A stretch of DNA of 54,983 bases from an uncultured Prevotellaceae bacterium (GCA_946188345.1 CAMHUI010000014.1:1-54983); one strand, 5' to 3'. Positions 43,554 through 54,983 are shown, numbered from the stretch's first letter. Numbers and translations: made by a program. The notes: generated by a model from the letters alone, not told the origin.

Positions 43554-43595
43554 AAGAGGAACGGCTCACGCTTGGTGACGTGAGCCGCTCCTCTT
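43554..43595 (-). terminator. Terminator after rpoC
   Basis: AAGAGGA and CGGCTCACG pair with CGTGAGCCG and TCCTCTT around a single mismatch, loop 8 nt, followed in the minus direction by TCTTTG. It should end the rpoB-rpoC transcript, 35 nt past the rpoC stop. Confidence 0.85.
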
Positions 43596-43629
43596 GAATG
43601 GTTGTATAACTAAAAGTGATATTCTTCCG

Positions 43630-46600
43630 TTATCCTTCTATTTCCTCGTCGGCAAAGTCGAGGACGTTCTTGCGGTTGGCTTCCATGCGCTCGTGCTCTT
43701 CCTTTGAGCCGACGATGAGCTTGCTCCACTGGCGCAGACCAGTACCGGCCGGGATGAGGTGACCGCAGATAACGTTCTCCTTCATACCCTCGAGGTGGTC
43801 TTCCTTGCCACGGATGGCAGCTTCGTTGAGCACCTTGGTGGTTTCCTGGAAGGAGGCTGCCGACATGAACGACTTGGTCTGCAGCGCTGCACGGGTGATA
43901 CCCTGCAGAATCTGTGTCGACGTAGCAGGCACTGCATCGCGCACCTGAACAAGACGGAGGTCGCGGCGCTTCAGCGAAGAGTTCTCGTCGCGCAGACGGC
44001 GGGCCGTAACAATCTGGCCACGCTGCAGCGTCTCGGAATCACCAGCATCGGTAACAACCTTCTTACCCCAGATGCGGTCGTTCTCTTCGGCAAAGTCAAG
44101 TTTGTCGACGAGCTCCTGCTCGAGGAAGGTGGTATCGCCCGGCTCCTCAATCTGAACCTTGCGCATCATCTGACGAACGATAATCTCGAAGTGCTTGTCA
44201 TTAATCTTCACACCCTGCAGACGATAGACGTCCTGAACCTCATTGACAATGTATTCCTGAACGGCGGTGGGACCCTTGATGGCAAGGATGTCGTTGGGCG
44301 TGATGACACCGTCGGAAAGCGGGGTGCCTGCGCGAACGGCATCGTGCTCCTGGACAAGAATCTGCTTGGAGAGGGACACGAGGTACTTCTTCTGGTCGCC
44401 GGTCTTGGAGGTGATGATGATTTCGCGGTTGCCGCGCTTCACCTTACCCATGGTGACCTCACCATCGATTTCGGAGACGACTGCGGGATTGCTCGGGTTG
44501 CGGGCTTCAAAGAGCTCAGTAACACGAGGCAGACCACCAGTGATATCGCCTGCACCACCAACGGCACGAGGAATCTTGACGAGGGTCTCACCAGTCTTAA
44601 TCTTCTTGCCGTCTTCCACTACGACGTGACCGCCGACAGGGAAGTTATAGGTTCCGATGACCGTGCCGTCCTTGTCGAGGATGTCGCAGGTAGGAACCTT
44701 GGTGTGGTCGCGGGAGTCGGTAATAATCTTCTCGGTAAGACCTGTGGTATCGTCGGTCTCTGCCTTATAGGTAACACCTGCCTCAACATCGCGGAAGCGA
44801 AGCTTACCAGCGTACTCAGAAACGATGACTGCATTGAACGGGTCCCACTTGGCAATGAGGTCGCCCTTCTTCACTTTGTCGCCCTGTTCGAAATAGAGTG
44901 ACGAACCGTAAGGCACGTTCTGTGTGGAGAGGACAATCTTAGTGTTGGGGTCGACAAAGCGTACTTCAGCCAGTCGGCTGACAACCATCTGGCACTTCAC
45001 ATCCTCGACGCCATTGTTCTCGACGTAAGGAACTGTGCGCAACTCGTCGAACTCAAGCTTGGCATCGTTCTTGGCCACAATAGAGGCGTTGGCAGCTGCG
45101 TTACCAGCCACACCACCGGCGTGGAACGTACGGAGCGTCAGCTGAGTACCCGGTTCACCGATAGCCTGTGCAGCGATGACACCGACGGCCTCACCAATCT
45201 GCACCATGCGCTGGGTGGCAAGGTTGCGACCATAACACTTCATGCAGACACCCTTCTTGCTTTCGCAGGTGAGCACGGAACGAATCTCGACGCTCTCAAT
45301 GGGAGAGTCTTCGATGGCCTTGGCCTTGGCTTCGGTAATCTCTTCACCGGCAGCACAGATAAGTTCACCAGTATTGGGATGGATGATGTCATGAACAGAG
45401 ACACGACCCAGAATGCGCTCATAGAGGGAAGAAATAACTTCCTCGCCATTCTTGAGAGCTGAGCAGACGAGTCCACGAAGGGTTCCGCAGTCTTCCTCTG
45501 TGATAATCACATCGTGACTGACGTCAACCAGACGACGTGTCAGGTAACCGGCGTCGGCCGTCTTCATGGCGGTGTCGGCCAGACCCTTACGGGCACCGTG
45601 AGAGGAGATGAAGTATTCGAGCACCGACATACCTTCCTTAAAGTTGGAAAGAATCGGGTTCTCAATAATCTGCTGTCCTTCGGCACCGGCCTTCTGAGGC
45701 TTGGCCATCAGACCACGCATACCGGAGAGCTGCTTAATCTGGTCCTTAGAGCCACGAGCACCAGAGTCAAGCATCATGTAGACAGCGTTGAAGCCCTGGT
45801 CGGCCTCGGTCATCTGCTTCAGCAGGATGTCGCCAAGCTTGTTGTTGACGTGGGTCCAGGTATCAATAACCTGATTATAGCGCTCGGTATCGGTGATGAA
45901 GCCCATGTTATAGTTGTTGGTGATTTCCTCAACCTCACGGTTACCCTGATCAACAATGCCTTGCTTCTCTTCGGGAATAATAATGTCGTCGAGGTTGAAG
46001 GAAAGTCCTGCCTCATAAGCCATGCGGTAACCGAGGTTCTTGATACCATCGAGGAACTCGCAGGCACGAGCCATACCTACCTTGTTAATAACATCAGCAA
46101 TCATGCCACGAAGGGTCTTCTTGGAAATGATGTCGTTGAAGTAGCCTACTTCGTCGGGGACGATTCCATTAACGATGACTCGGCCTACTGAAGTCTCGAC
46201 CATGTGGCGGACAGACTTGCCGTCAACAATGTCGTCGACCACGACCTTAACGGGAGCGTGCAGGTCGCACTTACCCTCGTTGTGAGCGATGATAGCTTCC
46301 TCGGGACCATAGAAGATGAGTCCCTCACCCTTAGCACCTGGACGGAGCTTGGTGATATAATACAGGCCGAGCACCATATCCTGTGAAGGAACGGTGATAG
46401 GTGCACCATTGGCAGGATTGAGGATGTTGTGGCTCTGAAGCATCAGAATCTGTGCTTCAAGGATAGCCTCATTGCTCAAAGGAAGGTGGACAGCCATCTG
46501 GTCACCATCGAAGTCAGCGTTGAAGGCAGTACAAGCCAGCGGGTGAAGCTGAATGGCCTTACCTTCAATCATCTTGGGCTGGAAGGCCTGGATACCAAGT

Positions 46601-47958
46601 CGGTGAAGCGTCGGAGCTCGGTTGAGGAGCACGGGATGACCCTTCATGACGTTCTCAAGGATGTCCCAGATGATGGGCTCGCGACGGTCGACGATGCGCT
46701 TGGCGCTCTTGACAGTCTTCACGATGCCACGCTCGATGAGCTTGCGGATGATGAACGGCTTATAGAGCTCGGCTGCCATGAGCTTAGGCAGACCACATTC
46801 ACCCATCTTCAACTCAGGACCAACGACGATAACAGAACGGGCTGAATAGTCGACACGCTTACCGAGCAAGTTCTGACGGAAGCGGCCTTGCTTACCCTTC
46901 AGTGAGTCGGAGAGTGACTTCAACGGACGGTTGCTCTCACTCTTCACGGCTGAGGACTTGCGGCTGTTGTCGAACAGAGAGTCGACTGCTTCCTGAAGCA
47001 TACGCTTCTCATTGCGAAGAATGACTTCGGGAGCCTTAATCTCCAACAGCCTCTTCAGACGGTTGTTACGAATGATGACACGACGATAGAGGTCGTTGAG
47101 GTCGGAGGTTGCAAAGCGACCACCATCCAGCGGAACAAGAGGACGCAGTTCAGGAGGAATGACGGGGATAATCTTCAGAATCATCCACTCAGGACGATTG
47201 GTGGCACCCGACGAGCGGAATGCCTCGACGACCTGAAGACGCTTCAGAGCTTCTGTCTTACGCTGCTGGCTGGAGTCATTGTTGGCACGGTCACGCAACT
47301 CATACGACAGGCTGTCGAGATCAAGAGCTGCAAGGAGCTCATAGATTGCCTCGGCACCCATCTTGGCAACGAACTTGTTGGGGTCGCTGTCATCGAGATA
47401 GGCATTGTTGGGATCAAGCTTGTTCTCAACAATGTCGGTATATTCTTCCTCGGAGAGGAGGTCATACTGCTGAGAGCCGAGCATGGGAAGGTCTTCCGCA
47501 TCCTTTCGGCCCTCCATGGCACCCGGCTTGATGACTACATACTTCTCATAGTAAATCACTGAGTCGAGTTTCTTGGTAGGCATGCCCAACAGGTAACCAA
47601 TCTTGTTGGGAAGGCTACGGAAATACCAGATGTGGGCAACGGGGACGACGAGGTCGATATGGCCGCTGCGCTCACGACGGACTTTCTTCTCGGTTACTTC
47701 TACTCCGCAACGGTCGCATACAATACCCTTGTAGCGAATACGCTTATACTTGCCGCAACCACACTCATAATCCTTTGTAGGACCGAAGATGCGCTCGCAG
47801 AACAGACCATCGCGCTCGGGCTTATATGTACGATAGTTAATGGTTTCAGGCTTGGTAACCTCACCATACGAATTCTCAAGGATTTCCTCGGGAGAGGCCA
47901 GACTGATGGTAATCTTCGAGAAATTATTCTTAACCTTAGTTTCTTTCTTAAAAGCCAT
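43630..47958 (-). CDS. rpoC: RNA polymerase beta' subunit
   Basis: The 1442-residue subunit has the N-terminal zinc-binding cysteines (C66, C68, C81, C84 in ECGCGK and CDRCG), the catalytic NADFDGDQ (480-487; D482, D484, D486 bind the active-site magnesium) and the second zinc cluster around [11 protein letters not shown]. Bridge-helix and trigger-loop regions are present ([34 protein letters not shown]). It is 51 nt after rpoB and is followed by a strong terminator. I recall a DUF3467 gene and rpsL following it in many Bacteroidales; here asd and unrelated genes follow. Confidence 0.98.
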   Translation of the reverse strand: MAFKKETKVKNNFSKITISLASPEEILENSYGEVTKPETINYRTYKPERDGLFCERIFGPTKDYECGCGKYKRIRYKGIVCDRCGVEVTEKKVRRERSGHIDLVVPVAHIWYFRSLPNKIGYLLGMPTKKLDSVIYYEKYVVIKPGAMEGRKDAEDLPMLGSQQYDLLSEEEYTDIVENKLDPNNAYLDDSDPNKFVAKMGAEAIYELLAALDLDSLSYELRDRANNDSSQQRKTEALKRLQVVEAFRSSGATNRPEWMILKIIPVIPPELRPLVPLDGGRFATSDLNDLYRRVIIRNNRLKRLLEIKAPEVILRNEKRMLQEAVDSLFDNSRKSSAVKSESNRPLKSLSDSLKGKQGRFRQNLLGKRVDYSARSVIVVGPELKMGECGLPKLMAAELYKPFIIRKLIERGIVKTVKSAKRIVDRREPIIWDILENVMKGHPVLLNRAPTLHRLGIQAFQPKMIEGKAIQLHPLACTAFNADFDGDQMAVHLPLSNEAILEAQILMLQSHNILNPANGAPITVPSQDMVLGLYYITKLRPGAKGEGLIFYGPEEAIIAHNEGKCDLHAPVKVVVDDIVDGKSVRHMVETSVGRVIVNGIVPDEVGYFNDIISKKTLRGMIADVINKVGMARACEFLDGIKNLGYRMAYEAGLSFNLDDIIIPEEKQGIVDQGNREVEEITNNYNMGFITDTERYNQVIDTWTHVNNKLGDILLKQMTEADQGFNAVYMMLDSGARGSKDQIKQLSGMRGLMAKPQKAGAEGQQIIENPILSNFKEGMSVLEYFISSHGARKGLADTAMKTADAGYLTRRLVDVSHDVIITEEDCGTLRGLVCSALKNGEEVISSLYERILGRVSVHDIIHPNTGELICAAGEEITEAKAKAIEDSPIESVEIRSVLTCESKKGVCMKCYGRNLATQRMVQIGEAVGVIAAQAIGEPGTQLTLRTFHAGGVAGNAAANASIVAKNDAKLEFDELRTVPYVENNGVEDVKCQMVVSRLAEVRFVDPNTKIVLSTQNVPYGSSLYFEQGDKVKKGDLIAKWDPFNAVIVSEYAGKLRFRDVEAGVTYKAETDDTTGLTEKIITDSRDHTKVPTCDILDKDGTVIGTYNFPVGGHVVVEDGKKIKTGETLVKIPRAVGGAGDITGGLPRVTELFEARNPSNPAVVSEIDGEVTMGKVKRGNREIIITSKTGDQKKYLVSLSKQILVQEHDAVRAGTPLSDGVITPNDILAIKGPTAVQEYIVNEVQDVYRLQGVKINDKHFEIIVRQMMRKVQIEEPGDTTFLEQELVDKLDFAEENDRIWGKKVVTDAGDSETLQRGQIVTARRLRDENSSLKRRDLRLVQVRDAVPATSTQILQGITRAALQTKSFMSAASFQETTKVLNEAAIRGKEDHLEGMKENVICGHLIPAGTGLRQWSKLIVGSKEEHERMEANRKNVLDFADEEIEG

Positions 47959-48009
47959 GTTTCTTTAACTTCTAACTGTTAACATTGAACTATTAACTCG
48001 TAATGCGGA

Positions 48010-51000
48010 TTAGTCGAGCTTCACGCTAAGACCCAGACCGCGCAACTCATGGAGGAGCACATTGAGTGACTCAGGAATGCCCGGTGTCGGCATTGCATCG
48101 CCCTTGACAATGGCTTCGTAAGCCTTAGAACGACCTACGGTATCATCAGACTTAATGGTCAGAATCTCCTGAAGGACATGGCTTGCGCCAAAGGCCTCAA
48201 GAGCCCAAACCTCCATCTCACCGAAACGCTGTCCACCGAACTGAGCCTTACCACCAAGCGGCTGCTGAGTAATGAGGCTGTACGGGCCAATAGAACGAGC
48301 GTGCATCTTATCTTCAACCATGTGGCCGAGCTTGAGGAAGTAGGTAATACCTACCGTTGCAGGCTGGTCGAACATCTCACCGGTCTCACCATCATACAGA
48401 TGAGTGGAGCAGAGATGGGGCAGACCGGCCTTGTCAGTCCACTCTGAGAGGTCGTCGAGCTTAGCACCATCGAAGATAGGTGTGGCAAACTTCACGCCAA
48501 GTTTCTTACCGGCAGCACCGAGGATAGCCTCGAATATCTGGCCGAGATTCATACGAGAAGGCACACCCAGCGGGTTGAGCACAAGGTCTACAGGACGACC
48601 ATCCTCGAGGAACGGCATGTCTTCCATGCGGACAACCTTGGAGACGATACCCTTGTTACCATGACGACCGGCGAGTTTATCACCAACACCAATCTTACGC
48701 TTCTTGGCAACATAGACCTTAGCCATCTGCTGAATGCCTGAGGGAAGCTCGTCGCCAATAGAGATGGCAAACTTGCGGCGCTTCAGCTCAGCATCAAGCT
48801 GCTTGTACTTGCGGATATAGTTCATAATGAGCTGTTTGATGAGCCCATTGGTATGTTCGTCGGCAGTCCAGTCGTTCGACTGAATGCCATCATAGTCGAG
48901 GTTCTTGAGAACCGGAGCGGTGAAACGGCTGCCCTTGGTGATAATCTCGGCACCGGAATAGTCTTTCACACCCTGGCAGGTCTTACCCTTGGTCAGTGTG
49001 AGAAGCTTGTCAACAAGGATATCCTTCAGAACGGTATTCTTGGACTCATATTCCTCTTCGAGTTTTGCGAGCAGAACCTTGTCTTGCTTCTTAGACTCAC
49101 GGGTCTTGACAGAACGGGTAAAGAGCTTCTTGTCGATGATGACACCGCTCAGCGAAGGATTGGCCTTCAGAGAAGAATCCTTCACATCGCCTGCCTTATC
49201 GCCGAAGATAGCACGCAGGAGTTTCTCTTCAGGCGAAGGATCGCTCTCGCCCTTCGGAGAAATCTTACCGATAAGAATATCACCGGGCTCTACACGGGCA
49301 CCGACACGGATGACACCATTCTCATCAAGGTCCTTGGTGGCCTCTTCACTGACATTGGGAATGTCGGCCGTGAACTCTTCCATACCGCGCTTGGTCTCAC
49401 GAACATCAAGAGAGTATTCGTCGACATGAACTGAGGTAAGGACGTCGTCGCGAACCATACGCTCGCTGAGCACGATAGCATCCTCGTAGTTGTAACCCTT
49501 CCAAGGCATGTATGCAACAAGGAGGTTACGGCCAAGAGCAAGCTCACCATTCTCGGTGGCATACCCTTCCGTGAGGATATCACCTTTCTTCACATGCTGA
49601 CCCTTGTCACAAATAGGACGAAGGTCAATCGTCATGTTCTGGTTGGTGCGGCGGAACTTAGGAATACGGTATTCTTTGACGGCAGGCTCGAAGCTGACAA
49701 ATTCCTCGTCCTTGGTGCGGTCGTAAAGGATACGGATGGTTGTGGCATCAACATATTCAATGACACCGTCACCTTCGGCAACAATCATCGTACGGGAGTC
49801 TTCGCAGACCTGCTTCTCAAGACCTGTTCCAACGATAGGAGCATCGTTGTGGAGCAGAGGTACTGCCTGACGCATCATGTTACATCCCATCAGGGCACGG
49901 TGACCGTCGTCATGCTCGAGGAACGGGATAAGAGCTGCCGAGACAGAGGCAATCTGCTGGGGAGAGACGTCTACCAAGTCAACATCTGAAGGAGGAACAA
50001 CAGGATAGTCTGCATCCTGACGGCACTTCACATAGGTGCGGATGAATGAGCCATCTTTCTTCAGCGGTGCATTACCCTGGCCAATAACCTTTCCTTCTTC
50101 CTCTTCTGCAGTAAGATAGACAACATCTTCGTTGCTCATGTCAACCTTGTGGCCGGCAACCTTACGATAAGGAGTGACGATAAAGCCAAGGTCGTTAATC
50201 TTTGCATAGACACAGAGCGACGAGATAAGACCGATGTTAGGTCCTTCAGGGCTCTCAATCGGGCAGAGACGGCCATAGTGAGTATAGTGTACGTCACGAA
50301 CCTCAAAACCAGCACGCTCACGTGACAGACCGCCAGGACCCAAAGCTGAAAGACGACGCTTGTGGGTGACCTCGGCCAACGGGTTCGTCTGGTCCATGAA
50401 TTGCGACAAAGGATTGGTTCCGAAGAAAGAGTTGATAACGCTTGAGATAGTCTTTGCGTTAATAAGGTCTGTCGGAGTAAACACCTCATTGTCGCGCACA
50501 TTCATGCGTTCACGAATAGTACGGCTCATACGGGCCAGACCAATCGAGAACTGATTGGCCAGCTGCTCGCCGACAGTGCGGACACGACGGTTGGAGAGGT
50601 GGTCAATATCGTCAACTGTAGCGTTGGAGTTCACCAATTGGATAAGATACTTGATAATCTCAATGATATCTTCATTGGTCAGCGTACGCTTCTCGAAGTC
50701 AATCTCTAGACCCAGCTTCTTGTTAATGCGATAACGTCCGACATCACCTAAGTCGTAGCGCTTGTCGGAGAAGAACAGGTTCTGGAATACTTCACGCGCA
50801 CTGGCATCATCAGCAGGATCGGCATTGCGAAGCTGGCGATAGATATATGTGACGGCTTCCTTCTCTGAGTTGCTGGGGTCTTTCTGCAGCGTATTGAAGA
50901 TGATGCTGTAGCGGTTTGCCATCTCTGCATCTTTGTGCAGAAGGATAGTTGTAGCACCGCTATTGAGGACATCCTCTACATTGTCGGCTGTGAGCTCTGT

Positions 51001-51822
51001 CTCACGCTCCATGATGACCTCATTACGCTCGATAGAAACAACTTCACCGGTATCCTCATCTACGAAGTCTTCGTTCCAGCTCTTCAGCACGCGGGCGGCC
51101 AATTTACGACCAATGGCAGCCTTCATATTCTTCTTATTGACCTTTACTTCCTCGCAAAGATCGAAAATCTGAAGGATGTCCTTATCGCTTTCATAGCCGA
51201 TGGCGCGGAGCAGTGTGGTCACAGGAAGCTTCTTCTTACGGTCGATGTAAGCATACATCACGTTGTTGATGTCGGTAGCAAATTCAATCCAAGAACCCTT
51301 GAACGGAATAATACGCGCCGAATAGAGCATCGTGCCGTTGGCATGAACGCCTTGACCGAAGAACACACCCGGCGAACGGTGCAACTGCGATACGACGACA
51401 CGCTCAGCACCGTTGATGATGAATGTTCCATTATCAGTCATGTAGGGAATTGTACCCAGGAAGACGTCCTGAATGAACGTACCGAAATCCTCATGATCAG
51501 GATCAGTGCAATACAGTTTCATCTTTGCCTTCAGAGGGACACTATATGTCAGCCCACGCTCCAGGCACTCTTCGATGGTGTAGCGCGGAGGATCAATATA
51601 ATAGTCCAAGAACTCAAGGACGAAGTTATTACGCGTGTCGGTGATAGGGAAGTTCTCAGAGAACACCTTATACAAGCCGTCATCCTTGCGTTCCTCGGGA
51701 GGGGTATCCAACTGAAGGAAATCCTTAAATGACTTTAACTGCACATCGAGAAAATCCGGATAAGGAAGCGGATTATGCACGCTGGCAAAATTTACTCTTT
51801 TATCAACAACTTTTGAAGCCAT
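48010..51822 (-). CDS. rpoB: RNA polymerase beta subunit
   Basis: The 1270-residue subunit contains the rifampicin region near residues 470-490 ([25 protein letters not shown]) with the sensitive-type Asp, His and Ser, the [17 protein letters not shown] segment and C-terminal [11 protein letters not shown] and [18 protein letters not shown]. It forms the catalytic pincer with beta'. It follows rplL after 162 nt containing two hairpins and precedes rpoC by 51 nt. No signs of truncation or unusual insertion were noted. Confidence 0.98.
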   Translation of the reverse strand: MASKVVDKRVNFASVHNPLPYPDFLDVQLKSFKDFLQLDTPPEERKDDGLYKVFSENFPITDTRNNFVLEFLDYYIDPPRYTIEECLERGLTYSVPLKAKMKLYCTDPDHEDFGTFIQDVFLGTIPYMTDNGTFIINGAERVVVSQLHRSPGVFFGQGVHANGTMLYSARIIPFKGSWIEFATDINNVMYAYIDRKKKLPVTTLLRAIGYESDKDILQIFDLCEEVKVNKKNMKAAIGRKLAARVLKSWNEDFVDEDTGEVVSIERNEVIMERETELTADNVEDVLNSGATTILLHKDAEMANRYSIIFNTLQKDPSNSEKEAVTYIYRQLRNADPADDASAREVFQNLFFSDKRYDLGDVGRYRINKKLGLEIDFEKRTLTNEDIIEIIKYLIQLVNSNATVDDIDHLSNRRVRTVGEQLANQFSIGLARMSRTIRERMNVRDNEVFTPTDLINAKTISSVINSFFGTNPLSQFMDQTNPLAEVTHKRRLSALGPGGLSRERAGFEVRDVHYTHYGRLCPIESPEGPNIGLISSLCVYAKINDLGFIVTPYRKVAGHKVDMSNEDVVYLTAEEEEGKVIGQGNAPLKKDGSFIRTYVKCRQDADYPVVPPSDVDLVDVSPQQIASVSAALIPFLEHDDGHRALMGCNMMRQAVPLLHNDAPIVGTGLEKQVCEDSRTMIVAEGDGVIEYVDATTIRILYDRTKDEEFVSFEPAVKEYRIPKFRRTNQNMTIDLRPICDKGQHVKKGDILTEGYATENGELALGRNLLVAYMPWKGYNYEDAIVLSERMVRDDVLTSVHVDEYSLDVRETKRGMEEFTADIPNVSEEATKDLDENGVIRVGARVEPGDILIGKISPKGESDPSPEEKLLRAIFGDKAGDVKDSSLKANPSLSGVIIDKKLFTRSVKTRESKKQDKVLLAKLEEEYESKNTVLKDILVDKLLTLTKGKTCQGVKDYSGAEIITKGSRFTAPVLKNLDYDGIQSNDWTADEHTNGLIKQLIMNYIRKYKQLDAELKRRKFAISIGDELPSGIQQMAKVYVAKKRKIGVGDKLAGRHGNKGIVSKVVRMEDMPFLEDGRPVDLVLNPLGVPSRMNLGQIFEAILGAAGKKLGVKFATPIFDGAKLDDLSEWTDKAGLPHLCSTHLYDGETGEMFDQPATVGITYFLKLGHMVEDKMHARSIGPYSLITQQPLGGKAQFGGQRFGEMEVWALEAFGASHVLQEILTIKSDDTVGRSKAYEAIVKGDAMPTPGIPESLNVLLHELRGLGLSVKLD

Positions 51823-51883
51823 TTTACTTTGTTTTGATGCTTAACCGGCAATCATGCCAATTTTGTTATTAAAGACACAAAAA

Positions 51884-51916
51884 GGTTAGGACTCACCGAC
51901 TGGGAAAATCCTAACC
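51884..51916 (-). terminator. Attenuator hairpin upstream of rpoB
   Basis: GGTTAGGA/TCCTAACC 8-bp stem followed in the minus direction by TTTTTGTGTC. It lies about 60 nt before rpoB and could reduce transcription from rplL into rpoB, as the rplL-rpoB attenuator does in Escherichia coli. Confidence 0.65.
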
Positions 51917-51932
51917 ATGATTTTAGTAAGAG

Positions 51933-51971
51933 AAGAGTGCCTCAGGCCTACTACGGCCTAAGGCAACTCTT
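51933..51971 (-). promoter_or_regulatory. Strong hairpin directly after rplL
   Basis: AAGAGT-GCCT and AGGCC pair with GGCCT and AGGCA-ACTCTT, with one mismatch and a bulge, about 14 nt past the rplL stop. There is no T tract, so it looks more like a processing or stability element than a terminator. Confidence 0.55.
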
Positions 51972-51984
51972 TAGAGAATCGGGA

Positions 51985-52365
51985 TTATTTCAGCTCAACC
52001 TCTGCACCAGCCTCTTCGATGGCCTTCTTGAGGTTCTCAGCTTCTTCCTTGGAGAGACCTTCCTTAACGGTAGCGGGTGCACCGTCAACGAGCTCCTTAG
52101 CTTCCTTCAGGCCAAGTCCGCAAGCTTCCTTAACGGCCTTAACGACCTGCAGCTTAGCAGCACCAGCTGACTTCAGGACAACGTCAAACGATGACTTCTC
52201 CTCAGCAGCAGCGGCTTCGCCACCAGCAGCGGGACCAGCAGCCACAGCAACAGCTGCAGCAGCAGGCTCAATTCCATACTCGTCCTTCAGGACTGTCTTC
52301 AACTCTTGAACTTCTTTTACTGTAAGGTTTACCAACTCTTCAGCAATAGCTTTAATATCTGCCAT
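51985..52365 (-). CDS. rplL: 50S ribosomal protein L7/L12
   Basis: The 126-residue product has an N-terminal dimerisation helix ([19 protein letters not shown]), an alanine-rich hinge ([21 protein letters not shown]) and the C-terminal domain ([20 protein letters not shown]) that recruits translational GTPases such as EF-G. Multiple copies form the ribosome stalk on L10. It is 43 nt after rplJ and precedes rpoB, from which it is separated by two hairpins. Confidence 0.98.
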   Translation of the reverse strand: MADIKAIAEELVNLTVKEVQELKTVLKDEYGIEPAAAAVAVAAGPAAGGEAAAAEEKSSFDVVLKSAGAAKLQVVKAVKEACGLGLKEAKELVDGAPATVKEGLSKEEAENLKKAIEEAGAEVELK

Positions 52366-52408
52366 TTTATTAAACTTTTAATTTTTGATTTTTAATGTTG
52401 TTAACTGA

Positions 52409-52921
52409 TTAGCGCTCCTCCAGAGTCTTCAAGACGCCATGGATGGTGTTTGCGCCTGATTCGAGAGCAGAGATGACACCCTGTGCAGGTGCTTGCAGCA
52501 TAGCCACAATGTCTGCAATGAGTTCGCTCTTGCTCTTGATGGATGCAAGCTCTTCAAGGCGGTCAGCACCGACAAAGATGCTTTCCTCTGCATAAGCAGC
52601 CTTCAGAGCGGGGATTCCTTCCTTCTTGTATTCCTTCAACAGCTTGGCAGGAACATTGGCCGTATTGGTGAACCAAACGGCAGTGCTGCCTTTCAGGGCG
52701 CTGTAGATAGGTTCGAAGTCAACCTCAGAAGCTTCGAGAGCCTTATGAAGAAGAGTGTTCTTCACAACAACCATCTTAATCTCCTGCTTAAAGCACTTGC
52801 GACGAAGGTCTGCCGTTGCCTCAGCATTCAGTCCCGATACGTCGACCAGGTAGAAGTGAGCATATTGCTTGAGCTTCTCGCCAAGTTCAGTGATAATAGT
52901 ATCTTTTACTTCTTTTCTCAT
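52409..52921 (-). CDS. rplJ: 50S ribosomal protein L10
   Basis: The 170-residue product has the L10 N-terminal domain (HFYLVDVSGLNAEATADLRR, KNTLLHKAL, GSTAVWFTN) and a helical C-terminus that holds L7/L12 dimers. In many bacteria L10 with L7/L12 represses its own mRNA. The gap to rplA is only 20 nt, so any such control would act on a short region. Confidence 0.97.
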   Translation of the reverse strand: MRKEVKDTIITELGEKLKQYAHFYLVDVSGLNAEATADLRRKCFKQEIKMVVVKNTLLHKALEASEVDFEPIYSALKGSTAVWFTNTANVPAKLLKEYKKEGIPALKAAYAEESIFVGADRLEELASIKSKSELIADIVAMLQAPAQGVISALESGANTIHGVLKTLEER

Positions 52922-52941
52922 TTTACTACAAACTTTTAGAG

Positions 52942-53634
52942 TTACTCAACTGATTTCGGATCAACCTTGATACCCTTACTCATCGTGCTCGAAATAAAGA
53001 TACTCTTAATATATGTACCTTTAGCAGCAGCAGGCTTCAGCTTGATAACAGTAGCAACAAATTCCTTTGCGTTACCATACAGCTGCTCGGGAGTCATCGA
53101 CACCTTACCGATTGACGTGTGGATAATACCAGTCTTGTCAACCTTGAAGTCGATTTTACCCTGCTTTACCTCTTTCACTGCCTTAGCAACATCCATAGTG
53201 ACAGTGCCACTCTTGGGGTTAGGCATCAGTCCGCGGGGACCGAGCACGCGGCCCAAAGGACCGAGCTTACCCATGCATGAGGGCATAGTGATGATAACAT
53301 CAATATCTGTCCAACCACCTTTGATCTTTTCGATATACTCGTCAAGACCAACATAATCAGCTCCAGCTGCCTTAGCAGCCTCTTCCTGATCAGGAGTACA
53401 GAGAGCGAGCACGCGTACGACCTTACCAGTTCCGTTAGGCAGCGATACAACGCCACGAACCATCTGGTTGGCCTTACGGGGGTCAACTCCCAAGCGTACA
53501 TCAATGTCAACAGAAGCATCAAACTTGGTGGTGGTAATCTCCTTCACCAAAGCGGTAGCTTCTTGCATAGTGTATGCCTTCCCTGCTTCAACCTTATCAG
53601 CGACTGATTTTTGATTTTTTGTCAGTTTACTCAT
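52942..53634 (-). CDS. rplA: 50S ribosomal protein L1
   Basis: The 230-residue product has both L1 domains: [20 protein letters not shown] at the start, then the central domain with [20 protein letters not shown] and [18 protein letters not shown], and the C-terminal return to domain I. L1 forms the mobile stalk at the E site and can repress the rplK-rplA mRNA. It lies 23 nt after rplK and 20 nt before rplJ. Confidence 0.98.
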   Translation of the reverse strand: MSKLTKNQKSVADKVEAGKAYTMQEATALVKEITTTKFDASVDIDVRLGVDPRKANQMVRGVVSLPNGTGKVVRVLALCTPDQEEAAKAAGADYVGLDEYIEKIKGGWTDIDVIITMPSCMGKLGPLGRVLGPRGLMPNPKSGTVTMDVAKAVKEVKQGKIDFKVDKTGIIHTSIGKVSMTPEQLYGNAKEFVATVIKLKPAAAKGTYIKSIFISSTMSKGIKVDPKSVE

Positions 53635-53657
53635 GATTTCTAATTGAAGTTTTTTGT

Positions 53658-54098
53658 TTATTTACCAGGGAAGTCCCCATTTACAGTGATACCCATACTT
53701 CTTGCCGTTCCGGCAATAATCTTCATAGCGCTTTCGATAGTGAAGCAGTTGAGGTCGGCCATTTTGTCTTCTGCGATAGCCTTCACCTGATCCCAAGTGA
53801 CGCTTGCTACCTTCTGACGGTTAGGCTGCGACGAACCGCCCTTAACCTTAGCAGCCTCCAGCAGCTGCACTGCAGCAGGAGGAGTCTTGACAATGAAGCT
53901 GAATGACTTGTCGGTGTAGTAAGTGATAACGACGGGAAGTACTTTTCCTGCCTTATCCTGGGTGCGGGCGTTGAACTCCTTGCAGAAACCCATGATGTTG
54001 ATACCCTTAGAACCCAGAGCAGGTCCCACAGGGGGTGAAGGATTTGCAGCGCCACCTTTAATCTGTAACTTGATTAATCCAGCAACTTCTTTAGCCAT
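53658..54098 (-). CDS. rplK: 50S ribosomal protein L11
   Basis: The 146-residue product has the N-terminal [20 protein letters not shown] and C-terminal rRNA-binding part ([30 protein letters not shown]). L11 forms the GTPase-associated centre with 23S rRNA and is needed for stringent factor activity. It is 59 nt after nusG and 23 nt before rplA. Confidence 0.98.
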   Translation of the reverse strand: MAKEVAGLIKLQIKGGAANPSPPVGPALGSKGINIMGFCKEFNARTQDKAGKVLPVVITYYTDKSFSFIVKTPPAAVQLLEAAKVKGGSSQPNRQKVASVTWDQVKAIAEDKMADLNCFTIESAMKIIAGTARSMGITVNGDFPGK

Positions 54099-54157
54099 TT
54101 CTTGTTAATATTAATGATTGATGTATAGGGAAGCTCGGTCATCCGTAACAAAATGTC

Positions 54158-54706
54158 CTATGCTTCCTTCTCGACTTGCATAAAACTAAGCTCTAGCGGA
54201 GTTTTACGTCCGAAGATCTTGACCATCACCTTGAGTTTATGCTTTTCAGCATTAATCTCTTCGATGACACCACTGAAACCGCTGAAGGGACCATCGGTTA
54301 CTTTTACAACCTCATCAATCATGAATGGTATTTCTACCTCATTCATGAGTTGAGTTTCCTCGGCTGTTCCGAGCATCCGGTTAATCTCTGCCTGCGGTAC
54401 TGGAGTAGGGTTATCGAGTCCGCCTAAGAATCCTAACACGTTGGGCATGAAGCGCAGCATGTGTGCCACATCGCCTACGAGTCTGGCCTCAACGAAGACA
54501 TAGCCAGGGAGACTTATTTTCTCCTTGACGACGCGCTTTCCGTTACGCATGGTAGCATGCTTCTCCATGGGCAAAAGCACCTGGATGATGTTCTGCTCCA
54601 ACTGCGCATTATGTTTCATGGCAGCCTCGATGAATTCCTTCACCTTGACTTCCTTTCCACTAACGGCGCGCAGTACGTACCAATTGCCTGTTACTGTCTC
54701 AGCCAT
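54158..54706 (-). CDS. nusG: Transcription termination/antitermination factor NusG
   Basis: The 182-residue product has the NGN domain (WYVLRAVSGKEVKVKEFIEA, KISLPGYVFVEARL) and a C-terminal KOW domain (VKVTDGPFSGFSGVIEEINA). NusG binds RNA polymerase and couples it to Rho or the ribosome. It is 15 nt after secE and 59 nt before rplK, the usual order in bacteria. Confidence 0.97.
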   Translation of the reverse strand: MAETVTGNWYVLRAVSGKEVKVKEFIEAAMKHNAQLEQNIIQVLLPMEKHATMRNGKRVVKEKISLPGYVFVEARLVGDVAHMLRFMPNVLGFLGGLDNPTPVPQAEINRMLGTAEETQLMNEVEIPFMIDEVVKVTDGPFSGFSGVIEEINAEKHKLKVMVKIFGRKTPLELSFMQVEKEA

Positions 54707-54721
54707 TGTTATCTAAGCGAA

Positions 54722-54916
54722 TTAAGCAGCAGGATATACCAGCTGCATCAGGTTCTCGAATACCCAGTCCATACAGAACACAATCAACGCAATGACAATG
54801 GAAGCAGATAATACAATCACTGCGCTGTGAGTAAGTTCGTTACCAGTGGGCCAAGTAGTCTTATGCGCAAGCTCGTCATAGCAAGCCTTGCAATAGTTTA
54901 CAAACTTCTTAAACAT
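54722..54916 (-). CDS. secE: Preprotein translocase subunit SecE
   Basis: The 64-residue product begins with an amphipathic helix (MFKKFVNYCKACYDELAHK), followed by the conserved TTWPTGNEL and one membrane segment (AVIVLSASIVIALIVFCMDW). SecE clamps the SecY channel. The single-segment form is normal outside the gamma-proteobacteria. It lies between the tRNA-Trp gene and nusG. Confidence 0.95.
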   Translation of the reverse strand: MFKKFVNYCKACYDELAHKTTWPTGNELTHSAVIVLSASIVIALIVFCMDWVFENLMQLVYPAA

Positions 54917-54932
54917 ATTATCTTCTATTTAG

Positions 54933-54983
54933 CACGGGAAGGAGGACTCGAACCCACGACCCTCGGTTTTGGAGACCGATGCT
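54933..54983 (-). tRNA. tRNA-Trp (CCA anticodon), partial at window edge
   Basis: The complement contains the anticodon arm CGGTCTCCAAAACCG (anticodon CCA), the T loop GGGTTCGAGTCC and the 3' acceptor strand TTCCCGT plus discriminator G, with no encoded CCA end. The 5' part is outside the window. A tRNA-Trp gene directly upstream of secE is a common arrangement. Confidence 0.9.

Overview
The window looks like a chromosomal segment of a Bacteroidales bacterium, most likely a Prevotella/Segatella relative. Four things point there: promoters of the Bacteroidetes type (TAnnTTTG about 20 nt from a TTTG element) recur in front of genes; there is a Mfa1/Mfa2-type (type V) fimbrial operon; DUF3467, DUF3575, DUF3868 and DUF2490 genes are present; and several exported proteins end in a short domain resembling the type IX secretion sorting domain. 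No plasmid, phage or transposase genes were seen.

The two ends hold translation and transcription genes, all on the minus strand. At the right end a partial tRNA-Trp is followed by secE-nusG-rplK-rplA-rplJ-rplL-rpoB-rpoC. At the left end are rpsL-rpsG-fusA-rpsJ, then, after a terminator and a fresh promoter, rplC-rplD-rplW-rplB-rpsS (cut by the window edge). I recall these blocks lying close together in many Bacteroidales; here about 36 kb of other genes separates them.

The block between them has these modules. (1) A DUF3467 gene and a LacI-family regulator (minus). (2) A divergent pentose operon (plus): an exported ADP-ribosylglycohydrolase-family protein, xylE, xylB and xylA, ending in a strong terminator, followed by a ribokinase-family gene. 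A perfect 16-bp LacI-type operator sits on the operon promoter. (3) An eight-gene fimbrial operon (minus, 29330 to 16287): DUF3575 barrel, DUF3868/OmpA-like lipoprotein, Mfa2-like anchor, Mfa1-like major pilin, three lipoprotein pilin-like subunits and a 1629-residue exported protein. (4) A divergent LytS/LytTR-type two-component pair (plus). (5) A minus-strand cell-surface cluster: VTC-type polyphosphate polymerase, DUF4956 membrane protein and DUF2490 barrel, then a separate unit with a small sorting-domain protein and a Cthe_2159-like (DUF4353) beta-helix protein. (6) A plus-strand pair: M6 metalloprotease and a PI-PLC/FG-GAP protein. (7) asd (minus).

The most unusual non-coding feature is a set of three intergenic tandem arrays, at 7192, 15971 and 29761. 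Each is built from a 15-bp dyad repeated with an exact 22-bp period, but each array has its own sequence. Further palindromic elements lie at 7277-7297 and 41840-42051 and share a 16-nt arm. Other regulatory observations are a run of eight G (minus strand) just upstream of the fimbrial promoter, two ribosomal-protein promoters with almost identical cores, and hairpins placed between rplL and rpoB and between the major pilin and the minor pilins.
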